This document shows, one piece after another, positions 34,376 through 42,251 of a stretch of 64,000 nucleotides of DNA; within the stretch, counting starts at the first letter, position 1; every line of letters starts with the position of its first letter. This stretch comes from VRUE01 sp963788975 (GTDB lineage Bacteria > Actinomycetota > Thermoleophilia > Solirubrobacterales > 70-9): contig CAWBIJ010000004.1 in NCBI GenBank assembly GCA_963788975.1, forward strand, positions 1 to 64,000, given 5' to 3'. Position numbers and translations under genes: made by a program. The notes below the pieces were generated by a model, which was given only the letters and a program-made list of their open reading frames with translations, had not been told where the DNA came from and did no database searches.

Positions 34376-36316
34376 TCAAGTTTCCGCAGTATAGACAGCC
34401 TCAACCAGATCGGCCACCGGCATCGCGCCCAGCTCACCCTGCTCGTGCGAGCGCACCGCGACGGCGCCCGCTTCCAGCTCTTTGTCTCCGACCACCAGCA
34501 TGTAGGGGTAGCGGCCGAGCTCGGCGTCGCGAACCTTCTTACCGACTGACTCCGAGCGCTCGTCCACAGTGACCCGGACGCCGGCCTCGCGCAGCTTGGC
34601 GGCGACGCCCGCGGCGTACTCGTTGTGGCGATCTGAGACCGGCAGCACGATCGCCTGCACCGGCGCCAGCCAAACCGGGAAGCGACCGGCGTAATGCTCG
34701 ATCAGGATCCCGGCGAAGCGCTCCATCGAGCCGAGCAGGGCGCGGTGGATCATCACCGGCCGGTGTTGCTCGTCGTCGGCCCCGACGTATGAGAGGTCGA
34801 AGCGCTCGGGCATGAAGAAGTCGAGCTGGCAGGTGCCGCACTGCCAGGAGCGACCGAGCGCGTCGGTGACGTGGAAGTCGATCTTGGGCCCGTAGAAGGC
34901 GCCGTCGCCGGGGTTGAGCTGGCAATCGCGGCCTTGGCTCTCGAGCGCCTCGCGCAGCGCCGCCTCCGCCCTCTCCCACTGCTCGGCGCTGCCGATCGAC
35001 TTCTCCGGCCGGGTCGAGAGCTCGACTTTGACGTCCTCGAAGCCGAAGCGGGCATAGAGCTCATCGATCGCCTCGCAGATGTCCGCAACCTCGGCCGCGA
35101 CCTGGTCTTCCGTGCAGTAGACGTGGGCGTCGTCCTGGGTGAAGGCGCGCACCCGCAGCAGCCCGTGTAGGACACCCTCGCGCTCGGCGCGGGAGACCTG
35201 GCCGAACTCGGCGACGCGCAGCGGCAGCTCGCGGTAGGAGTGGCGCTCGGAGCCGAAGACGAGGCAGGCGCCGGGGCAGTTCATCGGCCGGATCGCGTAC
35301 TCGCGCTCGCCCCACTCGGTGAAGTACATGTTCTCGCGGTAGTTGTCCCAGTGGCCGGAGCGGTGCCAGAGCTCGACGTCCATCACCTGTGGCGTCTTGA
35401 TCTCCTCGTAGCCGCGCTTGCGCAGCTGCTTCTGCACCTCGGCCTCGATCAGGCGCAGCAGCGCCGTCCCGTTGGGCAGCCAGAAGGGCATCCCCGGCGC
35501 CTCCTCGCGCAGCATGAAGAGGCCCAGCTGCGGGCCGAGGCGGCGGTGGTCGCGCGCCTTCGCCTGCTCGATCCGCTCCAGGTGCGCCTCGAGGTCCTTC
35601 TTCGAGAAGAAGGCGGTGCCGTAGATCCGGGTCAGCATCTGGCGGCTCTCGTCGCCGCGCCAGTAGGCGCCGGCGAGCGACTCCAGCTCGATCGCCTTGA
35701 TGCGGCCGGTCGAGGGACCGTGCGGGCCGCGGCAGAGGTCCTCGAAGGGGCCGTTGCGGTAGAGCGAGACGGTCTGCACCCCTTCGTCGCGGACCAGGTC
35801 CTCGATCAGCTCGACCTTGTAGTCCTGGCCCTCGGCCCGGAAGAGCTCGATCGCCTCGCCGGGGGCGACGTCGCGGCGCTCGAACGGCTCGTCGGCCTCT
35901 ATATGGGTGCGCATCGCCGCCTCGATCCGCTCCAGGTCGGCGTCGGTGACCTTGACGTCGGGCGGGAACTCGAAGTCGTAGTAGAAGCCGTGCTCGATCG
36001 GCGGGCCGATCGTCACCTTCGTCCCCGGGTAGAGCTCCATCACCACCTCGGCCATCACGTGGGCCGCGTCGTGGCGGATCAGCTCCAGCGCCTCGGGGTC
36101 GCGGTCGGTGAGGATCGCGATCTCGGCACCATTGGGGAGAGGCGCGGCGAGGTCGCGCAGCTCGCCGTCGACGCGGATCGCCAGGGCTGCCTTGGCGAGG
36201 CCGGGGCCGATCGCCGCCGCGGCGTCGGCGCCGGAGGCGCCGCCGGGCAGCTCCAACGGCGTGCCGTCGGGCAGGGTGACGGTGATCTTTTGCGTGGCCG
36301 CCTCGATGCGGCCCAT
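34376..36316 (-). CDS. thrS: Threonyl-tRNA synthetase
   Basis: 646 residues: TGS domain (10-72), editing domain with HDAAHVMAEVV near 83 and the second site HGFYYDFEF, then the class II core with MNCPGACLVFGS (zinc Cys) near 345 and C-terminal anticodon domain (PVQAIVLPVSDRHNEYA). ATG at 36316, 1 nt past the stop of the upstream membrane protein gene, so the two are probably cotranscribed. Confidence 0.97.
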   Translation of the reverse strand: MGRIEAATQKITVTLPDGTPLELPGGASGADAAAAIGPGLAKAALAIRVDGELRDLAAPLPNGAEIAILTDRDPEALELIRHDAAHVMAEVVMELYPGTKVTIGPPIEHGFYYDFEFPPDVKVTDADLERIEAAMRTHIEADEPFERRDVAPGEAIELFRAEGQDYKVELIEDLVRDEGVQTVSLYRNGPFEDLCRGPHGPSTGRIKAIELESLAGAYWRGDESRQMLTRIYGTAFFSKKDLEAHLERIEQAKARDHRRLGPQLGLFMLREEAPGMPFWLPNGTALLRLIEAEVQKQLRKRGYEEIKTPQVMDVELWHRSGHWDNYRENMYFTEWGEREYAIRPMNCPGACLVFGSERHSYRELPLRVAEFGQVSRAEREGVLHGLLRVRAFTQDDAHVYCTEDQVAAEVADICEAIDELYARFGFEDVKVELSTRPEKSIGSAEQWERAEAALREALESQGRDCQLNPGDGAFYGPKIDFHVTDALGRSWQCGTCQLDFFMPERFDLSYVGADDEQHRPVMIHRALLGSMERFAGILIEHYAGRFPVWLAPVQAIVLPVSDRHNEYAAGVAAKLREAGVRVTVDERSESVGKKVRDAELGRYPYMLVVGDKELEAGAVAVRSHEQGELGAMPVADLVEAVYTAET

Positions 36317-36317
36317 G

Positions 36318-38123
36318 CTAAGGCCCCTGGCGGGCTTGGCGAACGGCGATAAGCGGGCAGGGGCTGGGACCGCCGACCGTCCCCTCCCGCTCCCAGAGCA
36401 GGTAGGGACCAGCGCGGCGGTCCAGCGCCAAGCCCGGGAACGGTGAATCCTCGCTGGAGCCTTCGGTGACTACGTACCGGACGCCAGGCGGCGGCCTGTC
36501 GCCCGCCGCAGACTCGGACTCGATGCAGACGCGGCCGCCGCGCAGCTCCCAGGCGAGGTACGGGACGCCTTGTTCCTCGTCGAGCAGCCGGTCGGAGGCG
36601 AGGACGAGGGTCGAGTCGTCGGCGATCAACGGCCGCAAGCCGGTCAGGGCCGGCGAGTAGGAGGTTGGGCCGACGGGGGCGTTGGCTAGAGCGAGCAGCG
36701 AGCAGGCTCCGGCTGCACATAGATAGATGACAAGAGCTCCGGCCGCGGGTCCTGTCGCCGCAGGGGACCCACCGCCCCTTCCGGTAGCTAAAGCTTCCTC
36801 AGGGGCGGTCCCCCCTGCGGCGCCACCCGCGGACGAGGGCACTCTCCTGACAAGCGGCAGCAGGATCGTCAGCGTTGCCAACGGCGCCGCGATCTCGAGC
36901 GCCTTGGCGGCGGTGTAGGGGGTGCCGCCGACTCGGGCGGCGACATAGATCCCGATGGCACCGGCCAGACCGGCGAGGACCGCAGTCTCGCGACGACGCC
37001 AGCACAGCGCGATGCCGTAGAGCAGCAGGACGAGCGCGAAGGCCGCGCCGAGGTAATAGACGAACCCGGGGACCGCGCCGTCGCCGGGGGCGACACGGAA
37101 GTCGCCCGAGGGCCAGATGCCTAGCGCCTCCAGCGGTGAGATCTGGCCGAACAGGTTGCCCAGGCCGGGACCGTTGGGATCGAAGGTCTCGAAGCGCTGG
37201 AAGTCGACCATGCGGCCGACCTCGGGGGCGACCAGGACGAGGAAGGCGAGCAGGGCGAGCAGCAAGGCACGAGCCGGCAGCCTCCTCTCGAGCGCGAGCC
37301 AGAGGACCAGCGCGGCGGCCAGCCAGATCAGGCCGGCGAAGCTGTACGCGTAGACGCTGCCCGCCGCGATCAGTGCAGCCGGGACGAAGCGCAGCGGCAG
37401 GTCGCGGCAGGCACCGGAGCTCTCGCGCAGGGCGAGGACGAAGGCGAGGGCGAGGAGAGCCTGCATCATCTCCTTGACGGCCCCCTGCGCGTAGTACGTG
37501 GCCACCAGATACGGGATCCCGACCAGGAGCGCGCCGGCGGTGCGACGGAGCGGCGGCAGCTCGGCGAAGGCGGCGAGAGCGGTCAGCGACGCGAGGACCG
37601 CCACGGCGATCGTCAGGCCGCTGAAGCCTTGGACCGGCCCGATGCCAAGGCCGGAATCGAGAGCGACGACGATCGCGTGGGGCCCGAGCGGATAGCCCTG
37701 GTGGAGCAGCTGCCCCCCCACGCCGTCGCCGAGGCGGTCCGCCGCCAGCAGGTGCTGGGACATGTCCGGGTTGAAGCCGGTGCCGAAGATCCCGAAGTGC
37801 CCTTCGACGACGAACGGGAGCGAGGCGGCGGCGAGGGCCACTAGGGCGACTGGTTTCCCCGCCAGCAGCGCCTCCCTCCCTGCTTCGACCCTAACCCGCA
37901 GGTAGAGCGCCGCGGCAACGGTTAGCACGAGAACAACAAGGACCGAAGTAATACCCCTACCCGGCAGGCGGACAGTCCCCCAGCAGACGGCGCAGAGCAA
38001 CGCCAATCCGACCGCTGGCGAGAGCCACGACCAGCGCCGCGCCCCGCAGAGCGTTATGGCCGTTTGTCCGATCGCCAGCGAAGAACCGCACACCGCCAGC
38101 GCGGCTGCATACGTCCCGATCAC
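36318..38123 (-). CDS. Large polytopic membrane protein of unknown function
   Basis: 601 residues, GTG start. At least ten hydrophobic segments cover 1-430, with extramembrane loops such as FGIFGTGFNPDMSQHLLAADRLGDG (near 115-140) that resemble GT-C glycosyltransferase or ArnT-like architectures. A Gly/Ala-rich linker at about 432-456 is encoded by an inverted repeat (36757-36821). The C-terminal 140 residues are soluble and include PYLAWELRGGRVCIESES. A glycosyltransferase or polymer-related role is possible but unproven. Confidence 0.8.
   Translation of the reverse strand: MIGTYAAALAVCGSSLAIGQTAITLCGARRWSWLSPAVGLALLCAVCWGTVRLPGRGITSVLVVLVLTVAAALYLRVRVEAGREALLAGKPVALVALAAASLPFVVEGHFGIFGTGFNPDMSQHLLAADRLGDGVGGQLLHQGYPLGPHAIVVALDSGLGIGPVQGFSGLTIAVAVLASLTALAAFAELPPLRRTAGALLVGIPYLVATYYAQGAVKEMMQALLALAFVLALRESSGACRDLPLRFVPAALIAAGSVYAYSFAGLIWLAAALVLWLALERRLPARALLLALLAFLVLVAPEVGRMVDFQRFETFDPNGPGLGNLFGQISPLEALGIWPSGDFRVAPGDGAVPGFVYYLGAAFALVLLLYGIALCWRRRETAVLAGLAGAIGIYVAARVGGTPYTAAKALEIAAPLATLTILLPLVRRVPSSAGGAAGGTAPEEALATGRGGGSPAATGPAAGALVIYLCAAGACSLLALANAPVGPTSYSPALTGLRPLIADDSTLVLASDRLLDEEQGVPYLAWELRGGRVCIESESAAGDRPPPGVRYVVTEGSSEDSPFPGLALDRRAGPYLLWEREGTVGGPSPCPLIAVRQARQGP
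36757..36821. repeat. Inverted repeat within a membrane protein gene
   Basis: Arms GCCGCAGGGGACCCACCGCCCCT (36757-36779) and AGGGGCGGTCCCCCCTGCGGC (36801-36821) pair over most of their length around a 21-nt loop. The segment codes for a low-complexity Gly/Ala/Pro linker between the membrane and soluble parts, in frame. Confidence 0.6.
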
Positions 38124-38156
38124 GAGGCGGCGAGCCTAAACGACAAGCGCAAGCGC

Positions 38157-38549
38157 TCAGCTGGGCGGCTCGAACTGACCGCCGCCCAGCTCCGGCGGCA
38201 GGGCACGCGGGCCGTCCGGGTACATGTCCCGCAGCTGCGCCTCACTCATCTCGAGGGTGTTGGCGAGCTCAGGCGGCGCGCCGACGACCAGCCACAGGAC
38301 GTCGTCCTCTGTGTCGTTGAAGAGCTGGCGCACGGTGCGGGGGTCGACCAGCAGCGCGTCATGCGGTTGCAGCTCGTAGACCTCGTCTTCGACGCGGACC
38401 CGACCGCGACCCTCGAGCAGGACATTCAACTCCTCCTCCTCGGCATGGCGGTGTCGGGTCGAGGCCTGGCCTGGGCGCAGGCGCCAGAGGCGGGCGCCGA
38501 AGCGCGTCGCGCTGAGTTGCTTGGCGAGGTCGGTGTTGGGGACCCGCAT
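38157..38549 (-). CDS. Cupin-domain protein
   Basis: 130 residues from the ATG at 38549; an ATG at 38603, 3 nt past the tRNA-Val end, would add 18 residues. A single cupin barrel: GQASTRHRHAEEEELNVLLEGRGRV holds the HxHx(n)E metal motif, and the second motif is LLVDPRTVRQLFND (His replaced). Small cupins of this kind bind a metal and a small ligand or act as isomerases; no substrate can be assigned. Confidence 0.82.
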   Translation of the reverse strand: MRVPNTDLAKQLSATRFGARLWRLRPGQASTRHRHAEEEELNVLLEGRGRVRVEDEVYELQPHDALLVDPRTVRQLFNDTEDDVLWLVVGAPPELANTLEMSEAQLRDMYPDGPRALPPELGGGQFEPPS

Positions 38550-38605
38550 CTGGTTGGACTCGCGCCAGTGGGCATCCGAGGCGCGAAGCAGACGTGCGGG
38601 CATAT

Positions 38606-38677
38606 GGGCGCTACTGGGCTCGAACCAGTGACCTCCAGCTTGTCGAGCTGGCGCTCTCCCAACTGAGCTAAGCGCCC
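38606..38677 (-). tRNA. tRNA-Val(GAC)
   Basis: 72 nt, acceptor GGGCGCT/AGCGCCC, D-arm TAGCTCAGTTGGG, anticodon loop TCGACAA within a CCAGC/GCTGG stem, T-loop GGTTCGAGCC. CCA is not encoded. Confidence 0.95.
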
Positions 38678-38876
38678 CGCTACCTGAATCTAGCGAAAAG
38701 CCGTGCCTACGAGTGCGGGGTATCCCCGGCCAGAGGCTCAAGCCCGGCCCTGCAAGAGCCGATGCAACTCGTGCAACTTTTCAGCTCACGCGGTGTTTCT
38801 GAATGCGGAGCGCAAAAGCTTGAGGACCGACGAGCCAGAGGACCTGAGTCTCACTGGTGGCACGTCCTTCGGAAAC

Positions 38877-38901
38877 AAGGGGCCCCTCACGGGGCCCTTT
38901 T
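38877..38901 (-). terminator. Bidirectional GC hairpin after yjbQ
   Basis: GGGGCCCC-TCAC-GGGGCCC with TTTT on the plus side and CTTGTTT on the minus side. It lies 5 nt past the yjbQ stop. The about 200-bp stretch from 38678 to 38876 holds no gene that I can support. Confidence 0.8.
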
Positions 38902-38905
38902 CCGT

Positions 38906-39322
38906 TCAGCCGAGGACCTGGACCACGACGGTCCGCTCCCGCGGCCGGTCGTCGAAGTCGATCAGCACCAGCTGCTGCCAAGTGCCCAGCGCGAGCCGGC
39001 CCCCAACCACCGGCACAGCCTCCGAGGCCCCGACCAGCGTCGCCCGCTGGTGCGCGTGGGAGTTGGAGTCGCGGTTGAGCCGGTTGTGCTCGTAGTCGCC
39101 CTGCGCGGGAATCAACCGCTCCAGCATCTCCCGCAGGTCATGCACCCCACCCGGCTCGAACTCCATCGTCGCGATCGCCGCCGTCGACCCGCGCACGAAC
39201 GCCAGCACCTGCCCCTCAGAGATGCCCGTCTCCTCGACGACCCCCTGCACCTCGCCGGTGATGTCGATGACATCGGCGTCGCCCTGAGTCGAGAAACGCA
39301 GCTCGCCACTGTGCAGATCCAC
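38906..39322 (-). CDS. yjbQ: YjbQ/UPF0047 family protein
   Basis: 138 residues, GTG start at 39322. It matches the family from DITGEVQGVVEETGISEGQVLAFVRGSTAAI to YEHNRLNRDSNSHAHQRATLVG, where the Asn/His residues form the conserved site, and ends GTWQQLVLIDFDDRPRER. Members have weak thiamine-phosphate synthase activity in vitro; the physiological role is unclear. It is followed by a terminator. Confidence 0.93.
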   Translation of the reverse strand: MDLHSGELRFSTQGDADVIDITGEVQGVVEETGISEGQVLAFVRGSTAAIATMEFEPGGVHDLREMLERLIPAQGDYEHNRLNRDSNSHAHQRATLVGASEAVPVVGGRLALGTWQQLVLIDFDDRPRERTVVVQVLG

Positions 39323-39358
39323 GCCGCCAAGCTACCGAACAGCTCCTCGCCCCAAAAC

Positions 39359-39384
39359 GAAGGTCCCACTTTCGTGGGACCTTC
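39359..39384 (-). terminator. Intrinsic terminator after tRNA-Cys
   Basis: GAAGGTCCCAC-TTTC-GTGGGACCTTC is a perfect 11-bp stem; GTTTTGGGG follows on the minus strand. It sits 44 nt past the tRNA-Cys 3' end and just ahead of yjbQ. Confidence 0.85.
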
Positions 39385-39428
39385 TGACTCCTGGACTACC
39401 CGGAGCGAACCGGCACAAACACAGCAGA

Positions 39429-39498
39429 GGCGCCTACCAGAATCGAACTGGTGTAAACGGCTTTGCAGGCCGCTGCGTAGCCACTCCGCCAAGGCGCC
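39429..39498 (-). tRNA. tRNA-Cys(GCA)
   Basis: 70 nt, acceptor GGCGCCT/AGGCGCC, anticodon loop CTGCAAA, T-loop AGTTCGATTC. It is the tRNA gene after the DedA gene on the same strand; CCA is not encoded. Confidence 0.95.
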
Positions 39499-39531
39499 GC
39501 GGGCGATGAAGCGTAGCCGTTGGGCGTGGGG

Positions 39532-40139
39532 CTAGGCGAGCTTGGCGCGGCGGAACAGCTCGCCGGCGGTGGCGACGAGGACGGCGACCGCGGTGGCGAC
39601 GAGGACGGGCTTCCATAGGTCATCCTCGAAGGTGGCGCCGCCGAAGTAGCCGAGCAAGGCATGTAAGTCGCCCAGAGGCCGGCGGCGACCGCGTCGATCG
39701 CGACGAAACGGCGCCACGGCATCCCGAGAGTGCCGGCCGAAAAGGTCGTTGCCGTACGGCCGCCAGGGATGAAACGAGCCGCGACGATGATTACGGCACC
39801 ACGTTCTTGCAACTGCCTACGCGCCCACTCCACCCGCTGGCGGCTGCGCCCCGAGGAGAAGTACCGTCGCTCGGCACGGCGACCGAGCGACGCGCCCAAC
39901 CCGTAGGAGGCGTTGTCGCCGAGCAGGCTTCCGGCCGCACCGGCGAGGATTACGAAGGGCAGGATCAGCTCGCCGTTCGCGGCTAGCACGCCGGCGGTGA
40001 TCATCATCGCCTCGCCCGGAGCGATGGGGAAGAGAGAATCGAGTGCAACCGAGACGACGAGGGCCGGATAGGTCCAGATCTCGCCGCCGATCGCGTCCTC
40101 GAGCCATTCGAAGGCGGTGACCGCCAGCAGCAAACCCAT
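39532..40139 (-). pseudogene. DedA-family membrane protein with a 1-nt frameshift
   Basis: From the ATG at 40139 the frame gives a DedA protein (SLFPIAPGEAMMITAG, GAAGSLLGDNASYGLG, FIPGGRTATTFSAGTLGM) as far as AAGLWATYM near 39660. There the homology moves one base to LLGYFGGATFEDDLWKPVLVAT...GELFRRAKLA ending at 39532. ATGGCC seems reduced to ATGCC. Restored, it is 202 residues with four or more membrane helices. DedA proteins act in lipid-carrier recycling and membrane homeostasis. It could be a sequencing deletion, as for pheT. Confidence 0.85.
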
Positions 40140-40180
40140 GGCCCGTCTCTACCCGCAGCGGCCTGTCGCAGCACCCAAGA

Positions 40181-40933
40181 TCACAAGGGCTCTGAGATCA
40201 CCAGGCGCAGAGCGCCTTCGTACTCCTCCATCTCACGCAGGTGCCCGTGCTCAGCGTCCCAGGCGCCTGACTCGAGCGCTGTGTCAAGGCGCTCCACGAT
40301 CCGTTCTTCGGCGCACGGCGGCAACAGCGCCCACATCGACTGGGCGCCGCGCACCGCCGGATCGAGCAGCTGCTCCGGCCGGTTCCAGAAGGCCTCGAAG
40401 AACCCGTCGGTGCAGTCGGCCGGCGTCGGGAAGCGCTCGATCCGGGTTTGCCCGCCGAGCGACGCCGCGACCGCCTTCAGCGGCTGGAAGCGCGGCCGCT
40501 CGATCTCGATCCCCTCGGCCAGGTGCTCCTGCTGCCAGGCCGGCAGATGGTCTAGGTCGAAGGTGAAGACCACGACCGGACCGCGGGCCACGCGCCGCAG
40601 CTCCGCCAGGCCCGCCTCCACAGGCTGCCAGTGGTGAATGGTCACGCAGGCCATCGCCGCATCGACGGAGTCGTCGTCGAACGGCAAGGCCTCGGCGCGG
40701 GCGTCGATCACAGGCGCCGCGCCCGGCGGCCGCTGGGCGCGCATCGTCGCGCTCGGCTCGGCGGCCAGGACCCAACGGTCGGTGGGCTCGTAAGAGCCCG
40801 AGCCGGCACCGACATTGAGGACCGTCTCCGCTTCGCCGAGCGCGGCGTGGATCCGTGCCGCTATCCGCGGATCGGCCCGCCGGTGACGGGCGTAAGTGCG
40901 CCCGTGCTGCTCGTAGTCGACGCTCAGACCCAC
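40181..40933 (-). CDS. SAM-dependent class I methyltransferase
   Basis: 250 residues, GTG start. Methyltransf_11-like: VLNVGAGSGSYEP near 38, DARAEALPFDDDSVDAAMACVTIHHW near 77-102 and a RVARGPVVVFTFD strand. Substrate unknown; the fold is that of small-molecule or quinone methylases. It precedes the DUF4188-like gene by only 14 nt in the opposite order on the minus strand. Confidence 0.9.
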   Translation of the reverse strand: MGLSVDYEQHGRTYARHRRADPRIAARIHAALGEAETVLNVGAGSGSYEPTDRWVLAAEPSATMRAQRPPGAAPVIDARAEALPFDDDSVDAAMACVTIHHWQPVEAGLAELRRVARGPVVVFTFDLDHLPAWQQEHLAEGIEIERPRFQPLKAVAASLGGQTRIERFPTPADCTDGFFEAFWNRPEQLLDPAVRGAQSMWALLPPCAEERIVERLDTALESGAWDAEHGHLREMEEYEGALRLVISEPL

Positions 40934-40947
40934 CTCGCCCGCCTGAC

Positions 40948-41448
40948 TCAGACCTCAATGCCCTCGGTGGCAGCGTCCTCGGGATAGGACTCCTCGCGAA
41001 TCCCTGCTCGACCTGCGGCCGTAGCCTTGCGACCGGTAGCAGGGACCAGGCTCGTGGCCGCGCCGAGACCGATCGGCGGCATGTTGTTGTAGACGGAGTC
41101 GTAGCTGCCCGCAGAGACGAGGTACGTCTCGTGCCAGATGCCGACATCGCCGTTCGACCCAACCCTCTTGTTGAAGGCGACCCAGGCCGGCCAGTGCTCG
41201 GCATCCCGACTGCGCGCATATGCCTCGAGATGCTCGAAGGAGCGCCAGTACTGGACGATCATTGCTCGCCGCGGGCTGCCGATATACCAGTCGGCTCCGA
41301 GCAGGCCGGCTTCCGGGCTCCGGTCGAGCTCGCGCAGCATCCGCGGCATCGCAAGGGCGACAGGCAACCACTTCCGCACCTTCCAGGGCTTATTGATCCG
41401 CAAGCCAATCAGGAAGACGACGAAATCGCCCTCGATCGCAGCCGTCAC
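40948..41448 (-). CDS. DUF4188-like monooxygenase-fold protein
   Basis: 166 residues. It has the features that I associate with DUF4188: VVFLIGLRINKPWKVRKWLPVALAMPRML, GADWYIGSPRRAMIVQYWRSFEHLEAYARS and HETYLV near 106. This is a ferredoxin-like barrel related to antibiotic-biosynthesis monooxygenases; activity is not established. It is the last gene before the tRNA-Gly fragment. Confidence 0.75.
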   Translation of the reverse strand: MTAAIEGDFVVFLIGLRINKPWKVRKWLPVALAMPRMLRELDRSPEAGLLGADWYIGSPRRAMIVQYWRSFEHLEAYARSRDAEHWPAWVAFNKRVGSNGDVGIWHETYLVSAGSYDSVYNNMPPIGLGAATSLVPATGRKATAAGRAGIREESYPEDAATEGIEV

Positions 41449-41511
41449 GCGCTTGTCGATGACCGGTGCCGCTGGCTCGCCTTCCTCTTAGGGACCGGCT
41501 TTGCGACGCGA

Positions 41512-41554
41512 AAGCGGCTGATGGGATTCGAACCCACGACCTTCTGCATGGCAA
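41512..41554. repeat. Putative att site, distal copy
   Basis: 43 bp identical to 49598-49640 in the same orientation; the flanks differ on both sides. Confidence 0.85.
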
Positions 41555-41577
41555 TTACGCCGGTCTCCGAAAGCCGC
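41512..41577 (-). pseudogene. tRNA-Gly 3' fragment
   Basis: Bases 41512-41554 are identical to the intact tRNA-Gly from the anticodon loop to the 3' end. The D-arm and the 5' anticodon strand are absent, although GCGGCT, the first six acceptor bases, is present at 41577-41572. It would not fold as a tRNA. Confidence 0.85.
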
Positions 41578-41639
41578 GCGTCGCGAATGTAGCAACTTGC
41601 AGGGCTTTCCTGATAGTGCCGCAGGAGGCGCCGATCAGA

Positions 41640-41666
41640 GATATGCGCGGATATGCACCGATATGC
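41640..41666. repeat. GATATGC repeats at 10-bp period
   Basis: GATATGC begins at 41640, 41650 and 41660, exactly one helical turn apart, with a weaker GATTTGG at 41670. A further GATATGC lies near the other end of the island (about 49530). Such phased repeats beside an att site may be binding sites for a recombination or regulatory protein. The rest of 41578-41750 holds no gene. Confidence 0.6.
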
Positions 41667-41750
41667 AGCGATTTGGGAACTTCGGCGCAGAAGTGCCCGA
41701 AATCGGGATGGGCGGTTTGATTGCGCGGCACCAACATGGTCGCCCGGGCT

Positions 41751-42251
41751 TCAGTCAGGCTGAGACGTGGCTGAAGGCTTCAGTGAGCGGATGATCGCTA
41801 GCTCGCTGACCTGTCGCCTCGGTCGGGCAACGAAGCCATAGAAGCGGAGCCGCAAGGCCGGCGAATCGTGCTCGACGATCAGCAAAACCGGATTGTCGGT
41901 GGCGTAGTTGCGGCGACGCGCGATACGCCAAAGAGAGCGGCGGTCGGTTCGGCTTGGCGGCGCGTCCAGGCTGGGATGCACGTGCCACTCGCCGACATAG
42001 TCCTCCTCGCCGTCGGTGCGATCGTGGATCGAGTCGAGATATCGCTGAAGGAATCGCGTGTCGCGCGAGAAGAAGAAGCGCCCGTGCCGCGCTCGAGGCC
42101 CTGGCGGGCTGGCGCGGGTGACCACGAGGGTTGATCCGTCAAGCCTGCACCCGAGCAGGATGCCGCCAGTCTCAACGTCAACGCTGCTCCGCGTGTGTCC
42201 GCACACGGCAGCCCTCGCCGCTGGCTCAATGAACACGCGTTCAAGCGCCAC
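41751..42251 (-). CDS. JAB/MPN+ metalloprotease (ubiquitin-like isopeptidase)
   Basis: 166 residues if started at GTG 42251; GTG at 42260 or ATG at 42320 are alternatives. The JAMM metal site is complete: E27 in VETGGILLG, then GEWHVHPS with H90 and H92 and D103, in HxHx(10)D spacing. Members cut isopeptide bonds to Ub-like proteins or trim their precursors; in CBASS the matching enzyme is Cap3. The start overlaps the end of the E2-E1 gene, so it is coupled to it. The last gene of the module, near the island end. Confidence 0.88.
   Translation of the reverse strand: MALERVFIEPAARAAVCGHTRSSVDVETGGILLGCRLDGSTLVVTRASPPGPRARHGRFFFSRDTRFLQRYLDSIHDRTDGEEDYVGEWHVHPSLDAPPSRTDRRSLWRIARRRNYATDNPVLLIVEHDSPALRLRFYGFVARPRRQVSELAIIRSLKPSATSQPD

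Noticed and set aside
41640..41676. CRISPR-like array
   Set aside because: The unit is 7 bp at a 10-bp period, with no spacers and no cas genes; better read as phased binding sites.
41466..41794. Small plus-strand frames over the tRNA-Gly fragment
   Set aside because: They include the tRNA remnant itself; no coding features.
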